Assembly (NCBI GenBank): GCA_965247265.1
Contig: OZ252002.1
Span: 744,001 to 808,000, forward strand
Direction: 5' to 3'
Length of the DNA stretch: 64,000 nucleotides
Origin: G965247265 sp965247265
GTDB lineage: Bacteria > Pseudomonadota > Gammaproteobacteria > UBA4575
Shown piece after piece: positions 37,802-47,896 of this stretch (position 1 is the first letter of the stretch; every line of letters starts with the position of its first letter). Made by a program: the position numbers and the translations under genes. The notes below the pieces were generated by a model that had not been told where the DNA came from, ran no database searches, and saw nothing but the letters and a program-made list of their open reading frames with translations.

Positions 37802-38515
37802 TTAATCATTATCTTCTAAATCCTTTGATTCAGGTAACTGATCCCAAGCATTACTCATAACAGGATCATCTTCATCATCACCTTCCCACGCATAATGTTT
37901 TATCGGTGGTGCAGGGTCACGGTTTCGAAATAATACTGCACACAAAACACCCATCCCTGCTCCCCATAAATGAGATTCAAATGAGATACCAGGTTGATGA
38001 GGGAATACCCCCCATATCATAGTTCCATATAAAAAGAACACAAGTAATGACAGTGCAATGGCCTGTCGATCTTTGCGGAGGATACCTACTACAAATATAA
38101 AAAACATACATCCGTATGTCAGTCCACTTGCACCAAAATGAAATACGGGTCTAGCAGTGAGCCACACGCCAAATCCAGTGCCGATCCAAATTACAGGTAT
38201 CACTAATAAACAAGAGCGTGGATAACCATAAATAAGCGCGGTGCCGAGAATAATGATTGCAGGTGAGTTTGCTATTAAATGTTCGAATGATCCATGGATT
38301 AACGGGGCAGTAAGCACACCTATAAGTCCGGAAATAGTATGTGGATGAACCCCTAATTTACTAAGGTCAAGGTGAAATGACACTTCAGTGACTTTTATAC
38401 ACCATAATATAGCAGTGAAAACCAAAACTATATAAAAAGCGCGTTTAAGTTTTTTTATGTCATTTAATGACGAGTTTGTAGTTGAAAAATTTAGCATTTT
38501 ATTAGTGTCTATCAA
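37802..38515 (-). CDS. Rhomboid-family intramembrane serine protease
   Basis: 237 residues, about six membrane helices. Helix 2 has HGSFEHLIANSPA, the catalytic Ser is in FHFGASGLTYGCMFF and the catalytic His in FESHLWGAGMGVLCAVLF. These are the key residues of active rhomboids. A charged cytoplasmic tail (DDEDDP, ESKDLEDND) follows. Substrate unknown. Confidence 0.9.
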   Translation of the reverse strand: MIDTNKMLNFSTTNSSLNDIKKLKRAFYIVLVFTAILWCIKVTEVSFHLDLSKLGVHPHTISGLIGVLTAPLIHGSFEHLIANSPAIIILGTALIYGYPRSCLLVIPVIWIGTGFGVWLTARPVFHFGASGLTYGCMFFIFVVGILRKDRQAIALSLLVFFLYGTMIWGVFPHQPGISFESHLWGAGMGVLCAVLFRNRDPAPPIKHYAWEGDDEDDPVMSNAWDQLPESKDLEDND

Positions 38516-38657
38516 TCAATAGGCAATTCCTAAAATTATTTAATATTTCAAAGTTGATAGCTTGAGTATTCTTATAGTCTAACTCGACGTCGTCACAATA
38601 AATCCCTATAGTACGCTTCTTTTTTAAAGTCTCTTTTAACTTCACCAGGGTAATCCA

Positions 38658-40271
38658 TTGATTTCAACAGCTAATATCACTATACAGTTTGGCTCTAAAC
38701 CATTATTCGAAAATATTTCTGCAAAATTTGGCTATGGTAACCACTATGGATTAATTGGGGCAAATGGTTGTGGCAAATCCACATTCATGAAAATTTTAGA
38801 TGGCAGCTTGCAGCCCACCTCTGGAAATGTGTCCATTACTCCTAATGAACGTGTGGGCGTATTAAATCAGGATCAATTTGCTTTTGATGCGCACACAGTA
38901 ATTGATACTGTCATTATGGGACATGCTCAGTTGTGGGATATTAAACGTGAACGCGATCGAATTTACTCATTGCCAGAAATGTCTGAAGAAGATGGCATGA
39001 AAGTAGCGGAATTGGAAATTCAGTTTGCTGAATTAGATGGTTACAGTGCTGAAAGCCGAGCGGGAGAACTTCTGCTGGATGCAGGTATTAATCAAGATTT
39101 ACATTTTGGTCCTATGAGTGAAGTCGCACCCGGGTGGAAACTACGTGTGCTACTTGTACAAGCCTTGTTTTCAGACTCTGATATTTTGTTACTCGACGAG
39201 CCTACAAATAATTTGGATATCTGCACTATTCGTTGGTTAGAGACGCTATTAAATAAGCGAAAAAGTACCATGATTATCGTTTCGCACGATCGTCATTTTC
39301 TTAATGCTGTGTGTACACATATGGCAGATATTGATTATGGAGAACTAAGAATTTATCCAGGTAACTATGACGATTTCATGATCGCTTCGACTCAGGCACG
39401 CGAGAAATTACAAAATGATAACGCTAAAAAACAATCACAAATTGCAGATTTGCAACAATTTGTCAGTAGATTCTCGGCTAATGCATCGAAATCTAGACAA
39501 GCGACATCTCGCGCAAAACAAATTGAAAAAATTCATTTGGAAGACATTAAACCTTCAAGTCGACGCAGTCCTTTTATTCGTTTTAATCAGGGAAAAAAGC
39601 TACACTGCCTAGCATTAACAATTGAAGGACTATCTCATGAATTCGAGAATGAAGTATTATTTAATGATTTCGATATGATCATTGAAGCTGGCACTCGCCT
39701 GGCGGTAGTGGGTGAAAATGGTGTAGGTAAAACTACTTTGCTTCGCTGTTTAATGAATGAACTTACGGCAAATAAAGGCAACATTAAGTGGGCAGAAAAT
39801 GCCACGCTGGGATATTGTCCACAAGATAGTAAATCCGAGTTTGATTGTGATCTGAATATTTTTGATTGGATCACCAAGTGGCGCAAACCTAGCCATGATG
39901 ATCAAGTCGTTAGAGCTACATTGGGCCGATTGCTGTTTTCGTCTGAAGATTTTAAAAAACAAGTTAAAGTTTGTTCTGGTGGAGAAAAAAATCGTCTGCT
40001 GTTTGGTAAGCTAATGTTGAGTGAAACTAATATCTTGCTGATCGACGAACCAACCAACCACCTGGACATGGAAAGTATCGAAGCCCTAAATTTAGCCTTA
40101 GAGTATTATGAAGGCACATTAATTTTTGTTAGTCATGATCGCGAGTTTGTGTCGTCTTTAGCGACACGCATAGTAGAAATTAAAGACCAAGAGGTAATTG
40201 ATTTTCATGGGACCTATGACGAATATTTAGAAAGTCAGCAGGCTGAAGAAAAAGTTGCTAATTTTCGTTAA
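38658..40271 (+). CDS. ybiT: ABC-F family ATPase, YbiT type
   Basis: 537 residues, two nucleotide-binding domains joined by a linker. Walker [16 protein letters not shown] and [15 protein letters not shown]; Walker [14 protein letters not shown] and [20 protein letters not shown]. It matches E. coli YbiT almost throughout (e.g. [20 protein letters not shown]). The start is a TTG with AGGG upstream; no ATG fits. ABC-F proteins act on the ribosome rather than as transporters. Confidence 0.92.
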   Translation: MISTANITIQFGSKPLFENISAKFGYGNHYGLIGANGCGKSTFMKILDGSLQPTSGNVSITPNERVGVLNQDQFAFDAHTVIDTVIMGHAQLWDIKRERDRIYSLPEMSEEDGMKVAELEIQFAELDGYSAESRAGELLLDAGINQDLHFGPMSEVAPGWKLRVLLVQALFSDSDILLLDEPTNNLDICTIRWLETLLNKRKSTMIIVSHDRHFLNAVCTHMADIDYGELRIYPGNYDDFMIASTQAREKLQNDNAKKQSQIADLQQFVSRFSANASKSRQATSRAKQIEKIHLEDIKPSSRRSPFIRFNQGKKLHCLALTIEGLSHEFENEVLFNDFDMIIEAGTRLAVVGENGVGKTTLLRCLMNELTANKGNIKWAENATLGYCPQDSKSEFDCDLNIFDWITKWRKPSHDDQVVRATLGRLLFSSEDFKKQVKVCSGGEKNRLLFGKLMLSETNILLIDEPTNHLDMESIEALNLALEYYEGTLIFVSHDREFVSSLATRIVEIKDQEVIDFHGTYDEYLESQQAEEKVANFR

Positions 40272-40296
40272 AGAGTCCTTGGTAAAATTCTGTTAG

Positions 40297-41097
40297 CTAA
40301 TTTAATTTAACAGCGACCACACGCAAACCAAACACCGAGTAAGCCGTATCTGTAGGATTTGCAGAGCGGTAGCCGGGTCGGACCTGGTAAAGTGGGCAAT
40401 GATAGGAACCCCCTCTGCGAACCTTTGACTTACCTGTATGGGGACCTGTGGGGTCAACACGTTTCCCTTCTTTGTAAGTAGCTGGCGCATACCAATCTTG
40501 CGTCCATTCCCATAAGTTACCAAGCATGTCATGGATACCCCATTCATTCGCGTTTTTCATTGCCACAGGATGAAGATGATCATCAGAATTGTCGATATAC
40601 CAGGCATGCTGATTGAGTTTATCCAATGATACGGGACGTAACGCTGAACTACCTGCGCGCGCTGCATATTCCCATTCTGCTTCTGTTGGTAAGCGATAGT
40701 AATATTGATTATCTAGATCGTTAATCATCGAAATAAAATTAAAGGCTAAGTCCCAAGAAACACCAGTAACAGGCAAGTATTCCCAATTGCTAGCGTTCCA
40801 ATTATTTTCAGGACCTGGTTTTGTTTGCATTATTGCAAACCATTGCTCTTGAGTAATTTCAGTTTTACCGAGTAAAAATGCCTGTAAGATTACAACCGTG
40901 TGCACAGGTTTTTCATCATTGAATTTATCTGGATCGGGCTCTTCCATCTCATCTACTACTTCCCATTCATCGTTTAATCCCATTTGAAAACTTCCCGCAG
41001 GGATTTCAACAAACTCTATTCCCCATTTATTTGTTTCAGCGACTGCAGGGGTAAACAGGAACAGGAAAAATGGTAGATAAAATAATTTTAGTTTCAA
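40297..41097 (-). CDS. Secreted SUMF1/formylglycine-generating-enzyme-like protein
   Basis: 266 residues with a signal peptide (about 1-20). SUMF1 fold: FVEIPAGSFQMG, EITQEQWFAIMQTKPGP, YRLPTEAEWEYAARAGSS, MLGNLWEWTQDWYAP and RRGGSYHCPLYQVRPGYRSA. True FGE has two cysteines in the GGSY-x-C...C motif; here only the first is present, so sulfatase-modifying activity is unlikely. Such proteins are common as periplasmic accessory or receptor-like domains. Confidence 0.85.
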   Translation of the reverse strand: MKLKLFYLPFFLFLFTPAVAETNKWGIEFVEIPAGSFQMGLNDEWEVVDEMEEPDPDKFNDEKPVHTVVILQAFLLGKTEITQEQWFAIMQTKPGPENNWNASNWEYLPVTGVSWDLAFNFISMINDLDNQYYYRLPTEAEWEYAARAGSSALRPVSLDKLNQHAWYIDNSDDHLHPVAMKNANEWGIHDMLGNLWEWTQDWYAPATYKEGKRVDPTGPHTGKSKVRRGGSYHCPLYQVRPGYRSANPTDTAYSVFGLRVVAVKLN

Positions 41098-41177
41098 AAC
41101 AATAACTTTAATGTTTTTGATAAGACCTAGTAGGTACTCAAGATTACATGTTAAAAAATATAATTATATTAATTCAA

Positions 41178-42635
41178 TTATGCATGATGATTATTGATTA
41201 TATTTGATGCATATATAGGTGGCCGCATATTTTTCCATGGTTTCATTTTTTCTAATTGTGTAGCAATTTTAAATAATGTTGTTTCATCACCATATCGGCC
41301 AACAAACTGAACACCAATAGGTAAGTTATCGCGTGTCCAGTGTAAAGGTACCGACATGGCAGGATTACCACTTAAATTGCTTAAAAATGTATAGGGCCCA
41401 AATTCGCTGAATTTTGATAAATAATCTACAATATTTTCAGACATCATATCTAGCTCACCAAGTCTAATGGGTGGTTTTGCAAGCGTTGGCGTTATAAATA
41501 AATCATAGTCATTAAAAAAATGAGCAACCTCACGTCCAATCCTGTGTATGACTTGTATCCATTCCGCATAATCAGCTGCTGACATGGTTTTACATCACTC
41601 CATTAAACTCCAGGTAACATTTTCAAATTTTGTATTATCCACTTCAAAATTTGTTTTCAATGCATATTGATTAACTTCGGCCAGTGTATTAGCAGCACAT
41701 ATTAACCAGATTGCCTCACCTAATTCAGCGAGTGAAATTTTAGGTTTGGTCTCAACTACATCATGACCTAAAGACTCCATTAGAGCGATGGCAATATGCA
41801 CTGCGCTTACACAATTGTTATCTATAAGTGTTTCAGTTACAGGTTCATGTGTATAAGCTATCTTTAATTTATTTGTTGGATAGAAGCGCTCATCTAAATA
41901 GGATGTAGTGGGTGGTGAAGGCCAATACGGCGCACCAATATCAGGACCGGCTGTTAAATCAAGGAGTGCTGCACTATCTCTTACACTGCGACTGATGACA
42001 TGCATACCATGCATGCCACCCCAACTTTCTCCATATTTTGGTCCCCACGGAATGCGCCCACGTGTGGGTTTTAAGCCAAATAATCCACAACACGATGCGG
42101 GTACACGAATGGAACCCCCTCCATCACTTCCTTGTGCGGCAGGTACAATACCTGCAGCGACGGCTGCTGCCGCGCCTCCACTAGAGCCACCAGCAGTTCG
42201 GTTTACATCCCAGGGATTATGTGTTGCACCAAATAGTTGTGGCTCGGTATTGAAAGATAACGAAAATTCGGGCGTATTGGTTTTCCCAAATATAACCAGG
42301 CCTGCATTTTTATAACGTGTAACTAACTCACTATCATGGTCTGCAATATTATCTTTAAAGAATTCGCAGCTATATGTTTGACGTTCTCCAGCCAAGCATT
42401 CTAATTCTTTTAGTAAAAAAGGAACGCCTTTAAACGGGCTATTTGGTAATCCAGAGTCAATAGCATTTTTAGCATAATCATAGAGTTTGATTACGACAGC
42501 ATTTAAGGTTGGGTTTAATGCTTCGGTCAGTTCAATGACTTGCTCAAGCAGCTCGCTGGGACTAACTTGCTTGGTATCTACTAGGAAAGAAAGTCCAATT
42601 GCATCGTACTCACTATATTCTTTAAAGTTCCCCAT
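41178..42635 (-). pseudogene. Amidase (amidase-signature family) with an in-frame TGA
   Basis: A 485-codon frame interrupted only by TGA at 41595-41597. Part 1 contains the Lys of PFLLKELECLAGERQ and the Ser pair in GGSSGGAAAAVAAG and AQGSDGGGSIRVPASCCG; part 2 resumes in the same frame (SAADYAEWIQVIHRIG ... PAMSVPLHWTRDNLPIGVQF). An Arg codon CGA changed to TGA (relatives read ER-x-K before SAADY) explains it. All catalytic residues lie before the stop, but the lost C-terminus is part of the fold. Substrate would be a small amide. Confidence 0.85.
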
Positions 42636-42728
42636 AATAGAACTAGGTTATTCGGGAATGCAGGCTAAAGCAATTTCTATATTTAATTATTATATAACTT
42701 ACTTGTTATTAATAAGTTATTTTAAATA

Positions 42729-43484
42729 TTAATCATTATCGATGTGTTGTTGAACGGCCGCTTGGTACAAACAAAAATCGCACGTACTGGTGCGGTGTGG
42801 TATTTCATCTAAGGCTAAACAGGCATGTGCTGCAACAATCGCATCGTTTACCCATTCATCGTTACCACTGTATGGTATTATTTTAGTAACAAACTCAAGT
42901 TTATCATCAAAAGAATCTTTACTTTTGTCGCCATTACAATAAACAAAATAGCCTGTGCTCGAAACATTAAATTCATTTTGACGAAATAACCATTGATAAA
43001 ATTCCATTTGCCGTTTGTAACCAATTTGCCAATCTGCATCGAGCGTAACCTCTCCATTTTTACTTGTAGATTTGTAATCTACGACTATTAGTTCACCGGA
43101 AGAAGTAATCCAGACGTCATCAATGGCACCTGTTAGCATAAAATTAGTTTGTTTATGATGAAACAGAATGCCTTTGAAATTTTCACGCCAATCATCTAGA
43201 TCATGATGTTGATAAGGGATAGCCTCTATGCCATTTTCTGTCATTAATGGATGCGGGATTTGTCGACTTCTGTAATAGTCAAATTCTTTTTTCAGTAAAT
43301 GATCTACAGCAGAATTTAAATTAAACGGGAACCCTGGCGGCAATCCGGTACCTAAGCGCCTGTCAATATAAAAGCAACGTGGACAGTTTAAAAATAAATC
43401 AATTTTTGAGCGAGAAATTTTAAAAGGTTTGCTTGAGTTTGGATTATAAATATTTCGAGAGCGTTGTGGGTTATAGAATGACAT
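42729..43484 (-). CDS. PD-(D/E)XK nuclease superfamily protein (RecB/Cas4-like)
   Basis: 251 residues. Start motif SRSKIDLFLNCPRCFYID, then the active-site strands GAIDDVWITSSGELIVVDYK and the following QMEFYQWLF (motif III Q-x-x-x-Y). A C-terminal CDFCLYQ may pair with NCPRC to hold an FeS cluster as in Cas4/AddB-type nucleases. No cas genes are near, so this is the stand-alone type. Exact substrate unknown. Confidence 0.8.
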   Translation of the reverse strand: MSFYNPQRSRNIYNPNSSKPFKISRSKIDLFLNCPRCFYIDRRLGTGLPPGFPFNLNSAVDHLLKKEFDYYRSRQIPHPLMTENGIEAIPYQHHDLDDWRENFKGILFHHKQTNFMLTGAIDDVWITSSGELIVVDYKSTSKNGEVTLDADWQIGYKRQMEFYQWLFRQNEFNVSSTGYFVYCNGDKSKDSFDDKLEFVTKIIPYSGNDEWVNDAIVAAHACLALDEIPHRTSTCDFCLYQAAVQQHIDND

Positions 43485-43622
43485 TATTTTTTAATATTTA
43501 TTTCTTTTATATTTTGATACTGAATTTGAAATCATCATTTAAACATATTTAATAAGTTAGTATTTGTTTGTGAATTTGTAAATTGGCATAATTGTAATGC
43601 TTTTTTAATCTAGGAGACTGTC

Positions 43623-44184
43623 ATGGGGTTCGATGGCTTTCAGTCATTTAGTCTTGCCATGCTTGTTTAATTTGTTGGAAAGTTTCTCAACACAAAAATA
43701 AATTTCCTTCGTGAATTTAATATTCCTGAGCCTGTAACCGGAGGTATTCTATTTACCTTAATGTCATTTCGCCAAAATTTCGTCTATTTTCGCGTTTGTT
43801 TGATGAGGTGGAATGGCCAAGCGGGTCAAGATCATTAGCACTTATATCTGATATCACTTGGGATTTTCTTGTCATGTCGCTCATGAGTCTTCAGCTTTGG
43901 GTGTTAGTAGATTTGGTATTACCCATAATTGCAATATTAGGAACACAGTTTTGGTAGCACTCATCTATAATGTTTTTATTATTTTTAAAATTATGGGCCG
44001 TGATTAAGAAGCTGCAGTAATTATTTCCGGATTCGGTGGGATATCACTTGGGTCAACGCCTACAGCAATAGCAAATATGACCGCGGTTACCACAAACTAT
44101 GGAGGTGCACACAAAGCGTTTATTGTTGTGCCACTTGTAAGTGCATTTTTTATCGACTTAGTCAATGCATTGTATATAAAATAA
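43623..44184 (+). pseudogene. gltS: Remnant of Na+/glutamate symporter GltS
   Basis: The 5' part reads (with TAA at 43668) GKFLNTKINFLREFNIPEPV-TGGI, the GltS start. A large internal deletion then joins it to the 3' half in shifting frames: MSLMSLQLWVLVDLVLPIIA and, last, GSTPTAIANMTAVTTNYGGA then HKAFIVVPLVSAFFIDLVNA, the GltS C-terminus. Several stops and shifts; about half the gene is missing. Confidence 0.8.
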
Positions 44185-44453
44185 TTCTTAGGAGTCATTT
44201 GGCTCGCTGATACAAAATCAGTTATAAAAGCATACAAAAATTTGGGTAATTAAATGTACATTTGTATTAAAAAATATAAGTATGTGTAATTTATAGAAAT
44301 AATTTTACAAAATCAGAAATTGTTGAATTAAAAGTAGGTGCTTGTCTCATAAATAACCCTGAAATTATCATATGGTGTGATTTGATTTTAAAAATAATGT
44401 AACAATCGCTATATAAATAATTTTGCGCAACTAAGGGCGCCATAGCGTGTATA

Positions 44454-45344
44454 ATGTTTGGGAATAACAATAATAAAAATAGCCAGCCAATGAATAAAAA
44501 AGTAGCAAAAAATTTGCGCCAAATTGCATTGCTGTTAGAAAAGCAAACGGCAAATCCCTTTCGAATTAACGCATACCGTAGAGCGGCAAACACCATTGAC
44601 TCACTGCATGTGTCCGTAAAAAAACTTTCAGAGAGCCAAGGGATAATTGGCTTAACCCGATTACATGGAGTTGGACACGGGATTGCACGTTCAATTTCAG
44701 AATATATTGAAACAGGGAAAATGGCCCGCTTGGAATTATTGCAAGGGAATAGTGACCCCATAACGCTGTTTCAACAAATCCCCGGTGTAGGCCCTACTAT
44801 TGCACATGAATTCTATGAAAAGTTGCATATTAATACATTAGAAGCATTAGAGATGGCGATACAAAATGGGCGATTAAATAGCATTGCTAGCATTGGTAAA
44901 ATTCGAATGGAATTGATTCAAACGTGGCTAGAAATGATTCTGGGTCAGAAAAGATCATATTATTATGCAGGCAAGCCACTTCAAGAACCAGCAGTATCAT
45001 TGCTGCTACAAATAGATCATCTTTATTGTATTGCTGCGACGCAAAATAAATTGCCAAAAATTTCACCGAAACGTTTTAATCCGAGCGGTAAAGCATGGTT
45101 GCCAATACTTCATACTTCGCGAGGTGAATGGCACTTTACCACTATGTATTCAAGTACACGCCATGCGCATGACTTAGGTCTTACGTATGATTGGGTAGAT
45201 ATTTATAATTATGATAAAGATCATCATCATGAAGGACAATATACTGTAGTGACAGAAATGAAAGGAAATCTCAAAGGAAAACGAGTCGTATGTGGAAGAG
45301 AATTAGAATGCCAAAATTTTTATTCTCACAAACTTGCAATTTAG
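44454..45344 (+). CDS. Helix-hairpin-helix protein with a PolX-type 8-kDa domain
   Basis: 296 residues. Residues about 14-90 match the DNA polymerase beta/PolX N-terminal domain (LRQIALLLEKQTANPFRINA YRRAANTI), followed by two HhH motifs (LTRLHGVGHGIARSISEY and FQQIPGVGPTIAHEFYEKL). The C-terminal half (YYYAGKPLQEPAVSLLLQID, GEWHFTTMYSSTRHAHDLG, GQYTVVTEMKGNLKGKRVV) is not a polymerase; no NTP-transferase GS motif is seen. Probably a DNA-binding or lesion-recognition protein. ATG 44490 is an alternative start. Confidence 0.7.
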   Translation: MFGNNNNKNSQPMNKKVAKNLRQIALLLEKQTANPFRINAYRRAANTIDSLHVSVKKLSESQGIIGLTRLHGVGHGIARSISEYIETGKMARLELLQGNSDPITLFQQIPGVGPTIAHEFYEKLHINTLEALEMAIQNGRLNSIASIGKIRMELIQTWLEMILGQKRSYYYAGKPLQEPAVSLLLQIDHLYCIAATQNKLPKISPKRFNPSGKAWLPILHTSRGEWHFTTMYSSTRHAHDLGLTYDWVDIYNYDKDHHHEGQYTVVTEMKGNLKGKRVVCGRELECQNFYSHKLAI

Positions 45345-45372
45345 ATCGTCTATCTAATTACTCAAAGTTTTA

Positions 45373-45833
45373 TTATTTTTCTAATAAGGTAATCAGATTC
45401 TTTGCTGCTTGAAGGCCCGCAAACTTACTCATTGGTCCATTTGTCATAGATATAAAACCAATAAATGATACTGTAATGATTTGAGCTAGTTCATTTGCAT
45501 CGATATCATCTCGAAATTCATTTAAATTTTGGCCTTCCTTAATCTTTTTTGCTAATAAATTTTGTGTTTTAGAAAAATGTACTTTGATTTTTTTTGAAAC
45601 CTCTTCGTCTTGATATGCACGCTAAATTAATGAATTAACAATTAGGCAACCTCTTTTCAAAGTTTGATTACATATAAGCTTTAACTCAGTATCAAACCAT
45701 TTTTGTAAACATTTTTAGGTGTGTTTGCGCTTTCTAAAATTTCAAGATTAAGCCTATGTGCCATCTCTAGATAGTGATCTAGCGCTGCGATAAACAAAGA
45801 ATGTTTGTCACCAAAATCTTTATAAACGCTGCA
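45373..45833 (-). pseudogene. TetR-family regulator remnant
   Basis: Begins inside the recognition helix (SVYKDFGDKHSLFIAALDHY), so the DNA-binding domain is lost at 45833. It continues EMAHRLNLEILESANTPKN, shifts frame near 45715, meets TAG at 45622-45624 (SLI*RAYQDEEVSKKIKVHF) and ends GLQAAKNLITLLEK. The truncation point coincides with the start of the divergent symporter remnant, pointing to one deletion that fused both. Confidence 0.75.
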
Positions 45834-45835
45834 TG

Positions 45836-46365
45836 GATAAGCATCGTTTGTATTATATTATTTGGAATGCTTGGTGTATTGGCTGGTGCCCATGCAAATG
45901 CGGACGAGCCTATGAATATTGTGTTGATACGATTGTTAGGTGAATGGCCAATGCTGTTATTCAGTACAACATTAGTTATTTCTGCATGTCTACTTTGGAC
46001 AGTACTCTTTCCAGTTCTTCAAAATTAATTGCAGTAGATATGAAACTCGTGTCGATTAGTGTTCAAAATGGTCGAATCATCATGCTGGTATTTATGATAC
46101 TTGGCATAGTATGTGTATTTTTTGGCAACCAAGATCTATTTAGTGCTGTTGCTGTAAGTGGCACTGCATCCTTATATTTAGCACCCGTTGTATTTTTTTC
46201 GGTTTTTGGAAAGCAAAAAGACGTGCCAAGCTGGAGCTACTTTTTTACATTTATTATTGCCATGCTGGGTGCTTGTTTGTATTTTCTTGAATCTTCAAAT
46301 TACACCCAGTGGCTAGGTGATATTCACAAATATACCAAGCTCCTACTAATTTCATTGGTAATTAT
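45836..46365 (+). pseudogene. C-terminal remnant of a sodium:solute symporter (SSS)
   Basis: Two frames joined near 45990: GMLGVLAGAHANADEP ... LLFSTTLVISAC and then STLDSTLSSSSKLIAVD ... DLFSAVAVSGTASLYLAPVV and FLESSNYTQWLGDI. The order and motifs fit the second half of SSS symporters. The N-terminal half is missing, and the C-terminus is cut exactly by the left inverted repeat of the IS element at 46366. Confidence 0.65.
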
Positions 46366-47157
46366 GGTACTGACAAGTTAAACGCATCTGGGCGACAATT
46401 ACTGGATGAATAAATCAAAAAGCTTGTATAAACGTCACCGATTTCCATCTGAAATTATTCAATATGCCGTCTGGCTCTACTATCGCTTCAACGTCAGTCA
46501 TCGGGACATCGAAGATCTATTAGCTGAACGCGGGATTGAAGTCAGTTATGAGTCCATTCGTATGTGGTGTAATAAGTTTGGTCCTCAATACGCCAGGCGA
46601 TTGAAGCGAAAGCACCAGGGCTACGGTGATACATTTTACATAGATGAAGTATTCGTCAAAGTTCATGGTAAGCAACATTATTTATGGCGCGCGGTGAATC
46701 AGGATGGCGAAGTAGTTGATGTGTTTCTGCAATCACGCAGAGATGGCGCTGCAGCCAAGCGTTTTTTTAAGCGCCTGATAAGAAACCATGGGAGTGAACC
46801 CAGAAAAATAGCCACGGATAAGTTAAGAAGCTATGGCGTTGCACATCGAGAACTCATCCCAGAATCTATTCACGATACTTCTCAATACGCTAATAACCGA
46901 GCCGAGCTTTCGCATCAACCGACGCGAGTTCGAGAGCGAGGAATGCGCCGATTTAAATCGATGCAGCAAGCGCAACGTTTTTTAAGTGCACATGCAGCGG
47001 TATATAATCTTTTCAATCTTGGTCGTCATTTAGTATCAGCTAAGCATTTTCATCAACTTAGGGAGAACGCCTTTGCGTCTTGGAGATGTGCAACGGCGTT
47101 ATAGAATACGTTTTTTCTAGAATTCGTAGATGTGTAAAAAGTTAACTTGTCAATACC
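46366..47157 (+). mobile_element. Complete IS6-family insertion sequence (792 bp)
   Basis: Bounded by inverted repeats GGTACTGACAAGTTAA (46366-46381) and TTAACTTGTCAATACC (47142-47157), 15 of 16 matching when one is reverse-complemented. It encodes one IS6-type transposase. There is no 8-bp target duplication: left flank GTAATTAT, right flank GGACATTT. The right IR is directly followed by the duplicated metG segment, so the element took part in a rearrangement rather than a simple insertion. Confidence 0.9.
46406..47104 (+). CDS. IS6-family transposase
   Basis: 232 residues, intact. N-terminal HTH (VSHRDIEDLLAERGIEVSYE), catalytic DDE: Asp in YIDEVFVKVHGKQHYLWRAV, Asp in IATDKLRSYGVAHREL and Glu in NNRAELSHQPTRVRERGMRR. 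This is the standard IS6/IS26/IS6100 architecture and length. Because the frame and ends are intact, the element may still be active. Confidence 0.93.
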   Translation: MNKSKSLYKRHRFPSEIIQYAVWLYYRFNVSHRDIEDLLAERGIEVSYESIRMWCNKFGPQYARRLKRKHQGYGDTFYIDEVFVKVHGKQHYLWRAVNQDGEVVDVFLQSRRDGAAAKRFFKRLIRNHGSEPRKIATDKLRSYGVAHRELIPESIHDTSQYANNRAELSHQPTRVRERGMRRFKSMQQAQRFLSAHAAVYNLFNLGRHLVSAKHFHQLRENAFASWRCATAL

Positions 47158-47820
47158 GGACATTTAGTAGAGTACATCCAGACCGATATCTGGGCGCGGT
47201 TCCAAAACATGTGTGGGCATCAATGTATTTACATTTGCGCAGACGATGCACACGGCACCCCCATTATGCTCAAGGCGCAGCAAGAAAACATTACCCCTGA
47301 AGAACTCATTACTAAAGTAAGTGTAGACCACCAAAAAGATTTTTCTGATTTTCACATTAAGTTTGATAATTATCACTCCACACACTCAGAAGAAAATAGA
47401 GCGCATGCAACAAAAATATATCAACGCTTAAAAGAAAATGGGCACATCACTACTAAAACCGTAGTAGATTTATATGATCCAAAAGATAAAGTGTTTTTGC
47501 CAGATCGTTTTGTTAAAGGTGAATGCCCAAAATGCAATGCTAAAGATCAGTATGGTGATAATTGCGAGATCTGCGGAACAACCTATACACCAAGCGACTT
47601 AATCAACCCTTATTCATCTGTGAGCGGTGCTACGCCAGATAAAAAAGAGAACCTGCATTACTTTTTCCAATTGAATGACTTTAAAGGAATGTTGGAAAAG
47701 TGGATCAATCAAAAAAACTTACAGTCTGAAATTACAAACAAACTAAGAGAATGGTTTGATGCGGGATTACAAAATTGGGACATATCAAGAGATGCGCCAT
47801 ACTTCGGTTTCGAAATTCCC
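47158..47820 (+). pseudogene. metG: Duplicated 663-bp fragment of metG
   Basis: Identical as far as I can compare to 50587-51249 inside the intact metG (constant offset 3429). It covers roughly codons 24-244 of MetRS, lacking the HIGH motif in front and the KMSKS end. Its first base touches the right IR of the IS. The open frame runs 15 codons past the copy into unrelated sequence. It cannot make an active synthetase. Confidence 0.95.
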
Positions 47821-47896
47821 ATTGAGCTATATTATATTTCAGTCGACACGCTAGAAGGTAATTAGCCTCTAAAATAACAGTTCAATCAAGATAGAA

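Noticed and set aside
45801..46028. A small membrane protein starting at 45801
   Set aside because: Its first codons are the reverse complement of the tetR remnant; the hydrophobic part is a fragment of the symporter pseudogene.
47209..47865. A second methionyl-tRNA synthetase gene
   Set aside because: It is an internal copy of metG codons 24-244 without the HIGH or KMSKS motifs; the frame only looks open because it is a perfect duplicate.
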